DNA of 64,000 nucleotides, taken from assembly GCA_015689705.1 (NCBI GenBank), contig WVSN01000008.1, positions 1 to 64,000 on the forward strand. The letters run 5' to 3'. Below are positions 35,865 to 44,263 of the stretch, one piece after another. Below the pieces are notes generated by a model, which saw only the letters and a program-made list of their open reading frames with translations, had not been told where the DNA came from and did not search any database. The DNA is from Rhodobacterales bacterium HKCCE3408. Lineage in GTDB: Bacteria > Pseudomonadota > Alphaproteobacteria > Rhodobacterales > Rhodobacteraceae. Every line of letters begins with the position of its first letter. The stretch's first letter is position 1. The translations under genes were made by a program, and so were the position numbers.

Positions 35865-36956
35865 TCACGGCCAGTCGATGCGCGCAAGGCCGGTGTCGAA
35901 GGCAGTGAGATCGGCCAGCCGGGTTCCGGGTGCGATCTCCTGCGCCGTCAGGCCCAGCACGGCCCGGGGCGTGTCGGTGCACATGGCGCAGGCCTCGGCG
36001 AGCGGCACACCGGCATGGCGCACGAGATTGCCGAGGCTCGTGGCGAGGTCCACATGCGCCCCGGCCAGCGCGCCCTCGGCATTGACGAGCGCACCGTCCT
36101 TCACCCGGATCTCCCGCCCGTAGAGCGTGAAGCTGTCCGGGCCGCCGACCGTGGCCATCGCGTCGGAGACGGCGAAGGTCAGGCCGGGGCGCGGTCGGGC
36201 GCGGAGCGCGATGCGGACCATGTCCCAGCTGACATGCATGCCGTCGGCGATGATCCCGGCGAAGACCTCCGAGACCAGCGCCGCCCCGAGAAGGTTCGGC
36301 GCGCGCGAGGTCATCGGCTCCATCGCGTTGTAGAGATGGGTGACGCAGGACACGCCAGACGCGAAGGCGGCGCGGGCCTCGTCGGCCGTCGCGGCACTGT
36401 GGCCGGCGGAGACCACCGCGCCCGAGGCCACGAGACGCGCAAGCAGCGCCGGATCGGCCCGTTCGGGCGCGAGGGTGATCATCACCGCGACATCCGCGGC
36501 CCGCAGGCGCTCCACCAGTGCGACAGTGCGCTCGTCGAGCGGGCGGACATGTTCGGCGGCATGGGTGCCGCGCCGGGCCGGCGCGATATGCGGGCCCTCG
36601 ATATGCAGGCCGAGCTGGCCGGGCTCGCCCCGGACCGCGATGGCGGCTTCCGCGGCGGCCTCCATCACCTCGGGCGCGTCGGTGATGACGGTCGGCAGGA
36701 TCGCCCCGGTGCCGAGGCCGGCATGGGCGGCGGCGATAGCGCGGAGGCCGTCGGGGGTGGGATCGGAATTCACCAGCACGCCGCCGCCGCCATTGACCTG
36801 CAGATCGGTCAGGGCGGGCGTGACGAGGTGGACCTCCCGGTCCGGTGTATCAGCGCCGAGCGGGCGGATCGCGGTGACGGCGCCATTGCCGGTCTCGAGC
36901 GCGAGGCCGTCCTGCATCCGGCTACCGGACCAGAGATGGTCGACAGCGATCAGCAT
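35865..36956 (-). CDS. nagA: N-acetylglucosamine-6-phosphate deacetylase
   Basis: The product is 363 residues of the amidohydrolase superfamily. LQVNGGGGV, the metal-binding Glu in HIEGPHIAP, His in SAGHSAAT, His in VTHLYNAM and catalytic Asp in AVSDAMATVG are all present. It removes acetate from GlcNAc-6-phosphate to give glucosamine-6-phosphate for NagB. ATG 36956 overlaps the end of the ROK kinase gene by 7 bases. It is the last gene of the regulator-kinase-nagA transcript. Confidence 0.94.
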   Translation of the reverse strand: MLIAVDHLWSGSRMQDGLALETGNGAVTAIRPLGADTPDREVHLVTPALTDLQVNGGGGVLVNSDPTPDGLRAIAAAHAGLGTGAILPTVITDAPEVMEAAAEAAIAVRGEPGQLGLHIEGPHIAPARRGTHAAEHVRPLDERTVALVERLRAADVAVMITLAPERADPALLARLVASGAVVSAGHSAATADEARAAFASGVSCVTHLYNAMEPMTSRAPNLLGAALVSEVFAGIIADGMHVSWDMVRIALRARPRPGLTFAVSDAMATVGGPDSFTLYGREIRVKDGALVNAEGALAGAHVDLATSLGNLVRHAGVPLAEACAMCTDTPRAVLGLTAQEIAPGTRLADLTAFDTGLARIDWP

Positions 36957-37858
36957 GAGGCGGCCCGCGCCAGCAGCGCCGCACCACGCGCGCCGGAACT
37001 GTCGCCGTGTCTCGCGGTCACGATCCGCGGAAGCCGCGCGCGGCCGAGGCGGTTGCGTTCCAGAGCCTCCGTCATCCGCTCCGCTATGCCCGGCATCTTC
37101 GACAGCCCGCCGCCGAGCACGATGCAGTCGGGGTCGAGCATGATCTGGATGGCGTGCAGGCAGTCGCCGGCGAGGTCGGACCAGATCTCCATCACTTCGG
37201 CCGCCCTGGGGTCGGTGCTCGCCTCCAGTTCCTCGGCCGAAAGCCGGCGGCCCATGCGCCATTCGGCGAGGTTCGTGAGCCCGGTGCCGGAGACGTAGTT
37301 CTCGACGCAGCCCATCCGCCCGCAGCCACAGGGCCAGAGCGGCAGGCCGTGGCGGGCGAGCGCGCGGTTCGAGACGCCGAGATGGCCGACTTCGACCGAC
37401 AGCCCGGCATGGCGGTGCGGGAGCTGGCCGCCGATGCAGATGCCGCCGCCGACGCCGGTGCCGAGGATGAGGCCCATCACCACCTCCGCCCCCTCGCCCG
37501 CGCCGCCATGGGCCTCGGAATAGGTGAAGGCCATGGTGTCGTTGACGACGGGCACGGTGAGGCCGGTCCGTTCGGCGATGGCGGGCGCGATGGCGTGGCC
37601 GGTGGTCGGCAGGTTCGAGGCGAAGCTTTCGCCGGTGACGGGGTCGATCAGGCCGGCGACCGAGAGGCCGACGGGGATAGCGCCCGCCTGCCCCGTCAGC
37701 CAGTCGAGCTGGTCAGCGACGGCGTCGATCATCGGCGCGAAGGCATCGGTGGGCGTCGGGATGCGGCGGATGTCCGTCGTCTCGGCATCCGGGCCGGAGA
37801 AGAGCCGCGCCTCGATCTTCGTGCCGCCGAGGTCGATCCCGCCGCAGAGCTCCGTCAT
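36950..37858 (-). CDS. ROK-family sugar kinase, probably N-acetylglucosamine kinase
   Basis: The product is 302 residues. The N-terminal phosphate-binding GIDLGGTKIEARLF, the catalytic Asp region in VPVVNDTMAF, EVGHLGVS and the zinc motif CGCGRMGCVEN of ROK proteins are all present. No helix-turn-helix precedes it, so it is an enzyme, not a repressor. Between a regulator and nagA it most likely phosphorylates N-acetylglucosamine at O6. Start and stop both overlap neighbours. No phosphotransferase or ABC transporter for the sugar is in this cluster. Confidence 0.9.
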   Translation of the reverse strand: MTELCGGIDLGGTKIEARLFSGPDAETTDIRRIPTPTDAFAPMIDAVADQLDWLTGQAGAIPVGLSVAGLIDPVTGESFASNLPTTGHAIAPAIAERTGLTVPVVNDTMAFTYSEAHGGAGEGAEVVMGLILGTGVGGGICIGGQLPHRHAGLSVEVGHLGVSNRALARHGLPLWPCGCGRMGCVENYVSGTGLTNLAEWRMGRRLSAEELEASTDPRAAEVMEIWSDLAGDCLHAIQIMLDPDCIVLGGGLSKMPGIAERMTEALERNRLGRARLPRIVTARHGDSSGARGAALLARAASC

Positions 37859-38700
37859 TCTCCGCCCTCCGGTGCTGCGATCAGGACGGTGACGCCGGCG
37901 GCGCGGAGATCGGCGGCGGCCGGACCGTCGAGATCGGTGACCAGGACCGAGACGCGGTCGAGACCGCAGATCCGGTGCAGGCTCGGCTTGCCGAACTTGG
38001 TGCTGTCGGCCAGCACGATGACGCGCCCGGCCGCGTCGACCATGGCGCGGGTGATGTGGGCCTCGTCCTCGCGGAAGGTCGAAAGCCCCTGCACGGGATC
38101 GACGCTGTCCGCCCCCACGACGACGGTGTCGAAGCGCATGGTGGCGAGCACGGTTTCGACCACGCGGCCGGTCAGCGCCAGCGCGTTCGGGCGGATGCGG
38201 CCGCCGGGCAGCATGACCTCGTGCGTGCCGTGGGCCAGCGCGCGGCGGGCGACGGCGAGGCCGGTGGTCATGATCGTCTTCGGCGCGGTCTGCCCGAGCG
38301 CCTCGGCGAAGATCTCGGCGGTCGAGCCGTTGTCGATCAGGAGGCTGCGGTCGTCGGCCACGAGCGCGGCGGCGCGGGCGGCGATGGCGCGCTTGGCGGC
38401 GGTGTTGACCGACCGACGGTCATGGGCGAGCGGTTCGACCGGGGCACCGCGTGCGGCGTAGGACAGCGCGAGGTCGATGCGGAAGTCGGACAGGCCGGCA
38501 TGGCCGAAGCTGCGGCAGAAGCGGATGAGCGTCGGCTCCGAAGTGCCGAGATCGGAACAGATTTCCCGGCTGGTGCGGCGGATAAACCGTTCCGGGTCGT
38601 CGAGCGCATGGGCGGCGATGGCGCGCAGCTTCGGCGTCAGCGCCGGCATCTCGGCCGAGATCGCCGCCATCAGGTCCGCGCCGTGCTGGCTGTCCGGCAT
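37855..38700 (-). CDS. hybrid regulator: RpiR-type HTH fused to DeoR-type effector domain
   Basis: The product is 281 residues. Residues 14-80 match the RpiR (HTH_6) DNA-binding domain (SREICSDLGTSEPTLIRFCR; GLSDFRIDL). Instead of the usual SIS sugar-phosphate domain, residues 105-275 match the DeoR C-terminal sensor: LLIDNGSTAEIFAEAL, MTTGLAVARR, MLPGGRIRPN, GADSVDP and VLADSTKFGK. GGAG lies 6 bases before the ATG. The stop overlaps the kinase start, and nagB is divergent. It probably senses an amino-sugar phosphate and controls both sides of the divergent region. Confidence 0.87.
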   Translation of the reverse strand: MPDSQHGADLMAAISAEMPALTPKLRAIAAHALDDPERFIRRTSREICSDLGTSEPTLIRFCRSFGHAGLSDFRIDLALSYAARGAPVEPLAHDRRSVNTAAKRAIAARAAALVADDRSLLIDNGSTAEIFAEALGQTAPKTIMTTGLAVARRALAHGTHEVMLPGGRIRPNALALTGRVVETVLATMRFDTVVVGADSVDPVQGLSTFREDEAHITRAMVDAAGRVIVLADSTKFGKPSLHRICGLDRVSVLVTDLDGPAAADLRAAGVTVLIAAPEGGE

Positions 38701-38778
38701 GTGCCGCTCCGCTTGGGTCTTTGGCGCAGGAGAGGGCGGGACGCGCATTTTGTCAAACTCAAATTCTTCGGCATAGGC

Positions 38779-38793
38779 TTTAGCAACGCTAAA
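38779..38793. promoter_or_regulatory. inverted repeat in the nag divergent promoter region
   Basis: TTTAGC and GCTAAA are separated by AAC, a perfect 6-bp inverted repeat in the 180-base region between the regulator gene and nagB. It is a good candidate operator for the hybrid regulator. Confidence 0.5.
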
Positions 38794-38880
38794 ATATTGA
38801 TTGACTCCGGGGCAGATCGGGCGCGATGTCTGGGGCATGCTCAGCCCCCTGTTTCCGCCTTCGTTTTCCTCTGTAATGCC

Positions 38881-39612
38881 ATGCGCTTGATCGTCTGTGC
38901 CGATCCGCGCGAGGCGACGCGGGCCGTGGTGGACCGGGTGGTCGGTGCGATCCGCGACAGGCCCGACGTCGTGCTCGGCCTGGCGGCCGGGGGCACGATG
39001 GAATGGGTCTATGACGGGATCGTCGCCGCGCATGAGGGCGGGCTGTCTCTGGCGCGAGTCACGAGCTTCAACCTCGACGAATATGTCGGCCTGCCGCCGG
39101 AGCATGCGCAAAGCTACCACAGCTACATGCGGGCGCGGCTGTTCGACCGGACGGATATCGCACCCGGCCGCACCTATCTGCCGCGCGGCGACGGCGATCC
39201 CGGCGCGGCGGCGGAGTACGAGGCCCTGATCGCACAGCACGGGCCGATCGACCTGCAACTTCTCGGCATCGGGCAGAACGGGCATATCGGCTTCAACGAG
39301 CCGGGCTCGGACTTCGCCTCGCGGACGCGGGAGGTGGCGCTGGCCGAGGCGACGCGGACGGCCAATGCGCGCTATTTCGGGTCGGGGGAGACGCCGCCCG
39401 AGACCGCCGTGACGATGGGGATCGGGACGATCCTGGAAGCGCGGTCGATCGTCCTGCTGGCCCTTGGCGACGGCAAGGCGGACGCGGTCGCGGCGATGGT
39501 CGAGGGGCCAGTGACGGAGGCCTGCCCGGCCTCGGCGCTGCAGACCCATCCGGACGCGACCGTTGTGGTCGACCGGGACGCGGCGCGGTTGCTGAGCCGA
39601 ACGGCGATCTGA
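38881..39612 (+). CDS. nagB: glucosamine-6-phosphate deaminase
   Basis: The product is 243 residues, the short form of NagB lacking the extended C-terminal part of the E. coli enzyme. VLGLAAGGTMEWVYDG binds phosphate, FNLDEYVGL holds the catalytic Asp, and LLGIGQNGHIGFNEPG is the family signature. It converts glucosamine-6-phosphate to fructose-6-phosphate and ammonia. It is transcribed divergently from the regulator, kinase and nagA genes and converges on phnM with 5 bases between stops. Confidence 0.93.
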   Translation: MRLIVCADPREATRAVVDRVVGAIRDRPDVVLGLAAGGTMEWVYDGIVAAHEGGLSLARVTSFNLDEYVGLPPEHAQSYHSYMRARLFDRTDIAPGRTYLPRGDGDPGAAAEYEALIAQHGPIDLQLLGIGQNGHIGFNEPGSDFASRTREVALAEATRTANARYFGSGETPPETAVTMGIGTILEARSIVLLALGDGKADAVAAMVEGPVTEACPASALQTHPDATVVVDRDAARLLSRTAI

Positions 39613-39617
39613 CACGT

Positions 39618-40766
39618 TCAGGACACGCGGACCCCGCCGCTCCAGACGCCACGGAGACGCGGGGCGGTGGCGGGACGGTTCGCGGCGATGCGGATGACAT
39701 CCGCACGCAGGCCGGGGGCGAGCCTGCCGCGATCGGTGAGACCGGTCGCCTCCGCCGGAGCGGCCGTCACGGTTCGGATCGCGCGCGGCAGGTCGTCCCA
39801 GAGATCTGCCAGCAGGAGAGCCGAGAGCAGCAGCGCCGAGGGCACGTAATCCGAGGACATGATGTCGAGGAGGCCCGCCGCCGCCAGTTCGGCGGCGGCG
39901 ACGTTGCCGGAATGGCTGGAGCCCCGGACCAGGTTCGGCGCGCCCATCATGACCGCGATGCCGTTTGCGTGGCAGGCCTCGGCCGCGGCGCGGGTCGTCG
40001 GGAATTCCGCGAGCCGGATACCGTGGGCGGCGGAGCGGGCGACCTGTTCGGGCGTGGTGTCGTCGTGGCTGGCCATCACCGCGCCGACGGCACGGGCGAA
40101 GGCCACGGCGGCGGCCTCGTGGCGCGCGCCGTTCCGCGCGCTCAGGTCGTGCAAGAGCGCTATATGGCTCTCGAATTCCGCCTCGGTCATCTGGTTGCCG
40201 CGCATGAAGTGGCGCTTGAGATGGCCCATGTCGCGGAACTGCCGCTGGCCCGGCGTGTGGTCCATCAGGCTGACCAGCCCGATCCGGTCAGCGGGCCCGA
40301 AGGCGGCGATCTCTTCCTCGAGCGTTTCGGAGCAGATTTCGGCCCGAAGGTGCAGGATATGGCTGATCCGGAGCGCTCCGCTGTCGCGCAGCGCGGCGAG
40401 TTCGGTCGAGAGCGCGCGGGCATAGGCGCGGTCGCGCAGCCGGGCCCTGGTGATCGAGCCGATGCGCATGGCGTCGAAGACGGTGGTGATGCCGGCCCCG
40501 GCAAGCTCCGCGTCATGGGCGAGGATGGCGGCGTCATGCGGCCAGTCGACATGCGGGCGGGGCGAGATGTGGCGTTCGAGATTGTCGGTGTGCAGTTCGA
40601 TCAGGCCGGGCGCGAGGAGGTCGCCGCCGCAGTCGATGGCGCCCGGCGGGACTGTCGTACCGGTGTCGATGGCCGCGATACGTCCATCCGAGATGCGCAG
40701 GCTGCCGGTCACGACCTCGTCCGGCAGAACCAGCCGGGCATTGGCAAGGATCGTCTCCTCTGTCAT
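39618..40766 (-). CDS. phnM: alpha-D-ribose 1-methylphosphonate 5-triphosphate diphosphatase
   Basis: The product is 382 residues of the amidohydrolase fold. The metal motif LIELHTDNLERH, the substrate segment SLMDHTPGQRQFRD, and ASHDDTTPE with SSDYVPSALL are specific to PhnM. In the C-P lyase pathway it removes diphosphate from ribose 1-methylphosphonate 5-triphosphate. The core phnGHIJKL genes are not in the window, so this is a detached part of the phosphonate set. The start at ATG 40766 lies 29 bases from the divergent DUF1045 gene. Confidence 0.93.
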   Translation of the reverse strand: MTEETILANARLVLPDEVVTGSLRISDGRIAAIDTGTTVPPGAIDCGGDLLAPGLIELHTDNLERHISPRPHVDWPHDAAILAHDAELAGAGITTVFDAMRIGSITRARLRDRAYARALSTELAALRDSGALRISHILHLRAEICSETLEEEIAAFGPADRIGLVSLMDHTPGQRQFRDMGHLKRHFMRGNQMTEAEFESHIALLHDLSARNGARHEAAAVAFARAVGAVMASHDDTTPEQVARSAAHGIRLAEFPTTRAAAEACHANGIAVMMGAPNLVRGSSHSGNVAAAELAAAGLLDIMSSDYVPSALLLSALLLADLWDDLPRAIRTVTAAPAEATGLTDRGRLAPGLRADVIRIAANRPATAPRLRGVWSGGVRVS

Positions 40767-40795
40767 CACCGGCCGCGTTCCCCTGCCGTTGTGCC

Positions 40796-41491
40796 ATGCG
40801 ACCGATGCCAGACCACCGACGCTACGCCATCTATGCCGTGCCCGAGGGCGCGCTTTATCGCAAGGGGGCGGACTGGCTCGGGTGGGACAGTGTCGCAGGC
40901 GCGGAGGTGTCGGGGCCGGAGCCGGACGGCCTGCCCCTGCCCCGCGCGCGGCTGACGAAGACACCGCGGAAATACGGGTTCCACGGGACGCTGAAGCCGC
41001 CGTTCCGGCTGGCGGAGGGGGAGAGCCTTGCTGCGTTGAGCGGCGCGGTGGCCGAGCTGGCGGCGGGGTTGCCGCCGGTCGCGCTTCCGGGCCTGCGGGT
41101 GGCGCGGATGGGCGGGTTCGTGGCGCTTCTGCCAGAGGCACAGCCGGAGGACCTGGTGCGGATCGCGGATGCGGCGGTGGGAGAGCTCGACCGGTTCCGG
41201 GCGCCGTCCTCCGCCGAAGAGTTGGAGCGGCGGCGCCGTGCAGGACTGTCGGAGCGGCAGGAGGACATGCTGGTCCGGTGGGGTTATCCGTTCGTGTTCG
41301 GGGAGTTCCGGTTCCACATGACGCTGACGGGCGGGTTCGAGCCGGAGATCGCGGATGCGCTCGTCCCTTTGCTCGCGGGGCATTTCGCGGCGGAGATCGC
41401 CGCGCCCGTCGTGATCGACAGCCTCGCGCTGATGGGCGAAGGGCCGGACAGGCGGTTCCGGGTGCTGGAGCGCCACGCCCTGACGGGCTAG
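40796..41491 (+). CDS. 2H phosphoesterase-like phosphonate metabolism protein (DUF1045)
   Basis: The product is 231 residues with the two HxT motifs of 2H phosphoesterases, His-Gly-Thr in KYGFHGTLKPPF and His-Met-Thr in FRFHMTLTG. The sequence and its place beside phnM match the DUF1045 proteins that accompany C-P lyase genes. It may open or process a cyclic ribose phosphate intermediate, but that reaction is not proven. ATG 40796 or 40805 could be the start. It is divergent from phnM and its end overlaps the EamA gene by 4 bases. Confidence 0.85.
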   Translation: MRPMPDHRRYAIYAVPEGALYRKGADWLGWDSVAGAEVSGPEPDGLPLPRARLTKTPRKYGFHGTLKPPFRLAEGESLAALSGAVAELAAGLPPVALPGLRVARMGGFVALLPEAQPEDLVRIADAAVGELDRFRAPSSAEELERRRRAGLSERQEDMLVRWGYPFVFGEFRFHMTLTGGFEPEIADALVPLLAGHFAAEIAAPVVIDSLALMGEGPDRRFRVLERHALTG

Positions 41492-42333
41492 CCGGGCGCG
41501 AGGCGGAGGAGCACCGCGCCGCCGAGCGTGACCGCCGTGGCGACGATCTTGCCCAGGTTCAGCCGCTCGTTCAGGACGAAGACGCCGATCAGCAGGGCGA
41601 AGATGATCGAGGTTTCGCGCAGCGCCGTGACCAGCGGGATGGGCGCCTGGGTGAAGGCCCAGACGACGAGCAGATAGGCAAGGAAGGACGCGCCGCCGCC
41701 GATCACGAGGCTTTTCGGCATCTTCAGGCCGCGGGTCAGAAGGCCCGGCCGGGTGAAGCGGATCGTGATCGCGAAGGTCAGCGCGTTCAGGGCCGTCAGC
41801 ACGCCGTAATAGCCGAGCGCGGTGCCGGCGAGGCGCGCGCCCTGCCCGTCCACCAGCGAATAGGAGGCGATGAACAGGCCGGTGATGGCGGCCAGCAGCG
41901 CCGCCTTGCCCTGGAACGTGCCGTCGCCCTTCCGCACGAGGCTGATCGAGGCAATCCCGGTGGAGATCATCGCGACGGCGAGGAGTTCGGTGCCCGAAAG
42001 CCGGGTGCCGAGCCAGAGCGCCGAGCCACCGGCGACGAGGAGCGGCGCGATGCCGCGTGCGATCGGGTAGACCTGCGTGAGATCGCCGAAGCGGTAGGCT
42101 TGCAGCAGGAAGAACTGGTAGCCGAGATGGAGCGCGAGGCCGGTCAGGATGTAGGGCCAGCTTTCCGGCGCCGGAAGCTGGCCGAACGGCAGGAGAAGCG
42201 CGCCCGCGATGCCCGAGCCGATGACGACGGCGGTCATCGCGCCGGCCTTGTCGGTGCCGCCCTTCACGACCGCGTTCCACAGCGCGTGGAGCGCTGCAGC
42301 GAGGAGGACGACGGCGAAGACCGTGGCGCTCAT
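41488..42333 (-). CDS. EamA/DMT-family transporter
   Basis: The product is 281 residues with about ten membrane helices in two EamA repeats (LHALWNAVVKGG at the first; a second near residue 150 after SLVDGQG). These carriers export or import small metabolites. A DMT transporter between phn genes is common and suggests efflux or uptake of a phosphonate product, though no substrate can be read. It is divergent from phnF across a 123-base gap with an inverted repeat. Confidence 0.85.
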   Translation of the reverse strand: MSATVFAVVLLAAALHALWNAVVKGGTDKAGAMTAVVIGSGIAGALLLPFGQLPAPESWPYILTGLALHLGYQFFLLQAYRFGDLTQVYPIARGIAPLLVAGGSALWLGTRLSGTELLAVAMISTGIASISLVRKGDGTFQGKAALLAAITGLFIASYSLVDGQGARLAGTALGYYGVLTALNALTFAITIRFTRPGLLTRGLKMPKSLVIGGGASFLAYLLVVWAFTQAPIPLVTALRETSIIFALLIGVFVLNERLNLGKIVATAVTLGGAVLLRLAPG

Positions 42334-42366
42334 GATCTGTGGCCGGGGCGGATGGACATCTCGCAG

Positions 42367-42398
42367 ACTTGTCTATATAACTATACAACTAGATAAGT
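42367..42398. promoter_or_regulatory. inverted repeat upstream of phnF, candidate PhnF operator
   Basis: ACTTGTCTA and TAGATAAGT (8 of 9 positions complementary) flank an AT-rich centre of 14 bases. It lies 58 bases before the phnF ATG and 34 from the EamA ATG, in a strikingly AT-rich patch. GntR/HutC-type regulators such as PhnF bind sites of this kind. Confidence 0.5.
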
Positions 42399-42456
42399 CA
42401 TATCGCGCGCCGGGCGCGGCGTCCAGCCCGTCCGACACTCAGCCGAAAGGAATTCC

Positions 42457-43167
42457 ATGGCCGGGCCGATCTGGCGCACCATCGCCGGGACCCTGCGGAC
42501 CGAGATCGCCGGTGGCCTCTACCCCCCGGGCGGCAAGCTGCCGTCCGAGGCGCAGCTGGCCGCCCGGTTCGCGGTCAACCGGCACACGGTGCGGCACGCG
42601 CTGAAGGCGCTGGCCGAGGAAGGCCTGACCTTCTCGCGCCGGGGGGCGGGTGTGTTCGTCGCCGCGCCGCCACCAGCGGAATACGCGATTTCGGGCCGGG
42701 TGCGGTTCCATCGCCAGATCGAGGCTGCGGGGCGACTGCCGTCCCGGAAAATCCTGATGCTGGAGACGCGCGCCGCCGCGCCGGACGAGGCGGAGATGCT
42801 GGCGCTCGATCCCGGCGCGCCGGTGCATGTCTGCGAGGGGCTGAGCTTCGCCGATGACTGGCCGATTGCCGTCTTCCGCTCGGTCTATCCGGCCGCCCCC
42901 CTGCCCGGCCTGCCGGACGATCTGCGCGAGACCGGATCCGTCACCGAGGCCTTCGCGCGGGCGGGCATCGCCGATTTCCACCGCGCCTCGACCCGGATGA
43001 CCGCGCGAGAGGCGGACGCCACCGAAGCGCGCCATCTGCGCCTGCCCGAGCGTGCGCCGGTGCTGGAGACCGTGGGCCTCAATGTCGACCCGGACGGACG
43101 GCGGCTGGAATACGGCCGGTCGGTCTTTGCCGGTGGCCGGGTGACGCTGACCGTGGGGACGGTCTAG
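42457..43167 (+). CDS. phnF: GntR/HutC-family phosphonate regulator
   Basis: The product is 236 residues. The N-terminal winged helix has LPSEAQLAARFAVNRHTVRHALKAL, and GLTFSRRGAGVFVA follows. The C-terminal UTRA ligand domain starts near residue 75 (GRVRFHRQIEAAGRLPSRK). Pairing with phnM and DUF1045 identifies it as PhnF, the repressor of phosphonate genes. It probably binds the inverted repeat just upstream and may control the EamA gene as well. Confidence 0.88.
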   Translation: MAGPIWRTIAGTLRTEIAGGLYPPGGKLPSEAQLAARFAVNRHTVRHALKALAEEGLTFSRRGAGVFVAAPPPAEYAISGRVRFHRQIEAAGRLPSRKILMLETRAAAPDEAEMLALDPGAPVHVCEGLSFADDWPIAVFRSVYPAAPLPGLPDDLRETGSVTEAFARAGIADFHRASTRMTAREADATEARHLRLPERAPVLETVGLNVDPDGRRLEYGRSVFAGGRVTLTVGTV

Positions 43168-43267
43168 GGCACTGCCCCGTCGGTCCCGCGCTTTCGTGGC
43201 CGGGCACCATTCGCTATGCAGGAGAGAGGCGGGCCGCGATGGCCCGGGGACGAACGGGGGCGCCGGC

Positions 43268-44257
43268 ATGGGCGTGCGGATCGACGGGCTGCAGTATGCC
43301 AACTGGTCGGAGAAGATCTTCCGCCAGATGCGCGAAGGCGGTGTCGGCGCGGTCCACGTGACGATCACCTACCACGAGACCTTCCGCGAGACGGTCCTGA
43401 ACATCGAGGCCTGGAACCGCTGGTTCGAGGCGTATCCCGACCTGATCGTGCAGGCGCGGACGGCGGCGGATGTGCGGCGCGCGCGGGACAGCGGGCGGAC
43501 GGCGATCGTGTTCGGGTCACAGAACCCGTCCTGCATGGAAGACGATATCGGGCTGGTGGAGGTGCTGCACACGCTTGGCCTGCGGTTCATGCAGCTGACC
43601 TACAACAACCAGTCGCTGCTGGCGGCGGGCTGTTACGAGGAAGAGGACAGCGGGCTGACGCGGATGGGGCGCGAGGTCGTCGACGAGATGAACCGCGTGG
43701 GCTTGGTCATCGACATGAGCCATTCCGGGGAACGCTCGACACTTGAGGCGATCGAGAGGTCGTCGCGGCCCATCGCGATCACCCATGCCAACCCGGCCGA
43801 GTGGCACCCGGCTCTGCGGAACAAGTCGGACACCGTCCTGAAGGCGCTTGGCGAGACGGGCGGCATGCTCGGCCTGTCGCTTTATCCGCATCACCTGAAA
43901 GGCGGCGGCGACTGCACGCTGCAGGAATTCTGCGACATGGCCGCGCGGACGGCCGACCTGATGGGGCCCGAGCGGGTCGGGATCGGCAGCGATCTGTGCC
44001 AGGATCAGCCGGATTCCGTCGTCCACTGGATGCGCACCGGACGCTGGACCAAGGCGATGGATTACGGCGAAGGCAGTGCCGATCAGCCGGGCTTTCCGCC
44101 GATGCCCGACTGGTTCAGCGACAGCCGGGATTTCAGCGGTATCGAGCGTGGCCTGCGCGAAGCGGGCCTGGGCGAAACCGAGGTGGCCGGGATCATGGGG
44201 GAGAATTGGCTGCGGTTCTTCGAAGCCGGCTTCGGCCCGACCCAGGTGGCGGAGTAG
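43268..44257 (+). CDS. membrane-dipeptidase-like (M19) amidohydrolase
   Basis: The product is 329 residues of the renal dipeptidase family. The conserved core is present: LRFMQLTYNNQSLLAAGC, IDMSHSGERSTLEAI, ITHANPAEW (His) and VGIGSDLCQD (Asp). The usual N-terminal His-x-Asp metal motif is not seen, because the chain begins at MGVRIDGLQYANW. It may thus bind one metal differently or act on a non-peptide amide. I chose ATG 43268; an in-frame ATG at 43196 adds Arg/Gly-rich residues. It is the first gene of a four-gene unit. Confidence 0.82.
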   Translation: MGVRIDGLQYANWSEKIFRQMREGGVGAVHVTITYHETFRETVLNIEAWNRWFEAYPDLIVQARTAADVRRARDSGRTAIVFGSQNPSCMEDDIGLVEVLHTLGLRFMQLTYNNQSLLAAGCYEEEDSGLTRMGREVVDEMNRVGLVIDMSHSGERSTLEAIERSSRPIAITHANPAEWHPALRNKSDTVLKALGETGGMLGLSLYPHHLKGGGDCTLQEFCDMAARTADLMGPERVGIGSDLCQDQPDSVVHWMRTGRWTKAMDYGEGSADQPGFPPMPDWFSDSRDFSGIERGLREAGLGETEVAGIMGENWLRFFEAGFGPTQVAE

Positions 44258-44263
44258 CGGGCG

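Noticed and set aside
43196-43267. Extended start for the M19-like gene
   Set aside because: The extra 24 residues are Arg/Gly-rich and resemble untranslated leader; the family core begins shortly after ATG 43268.
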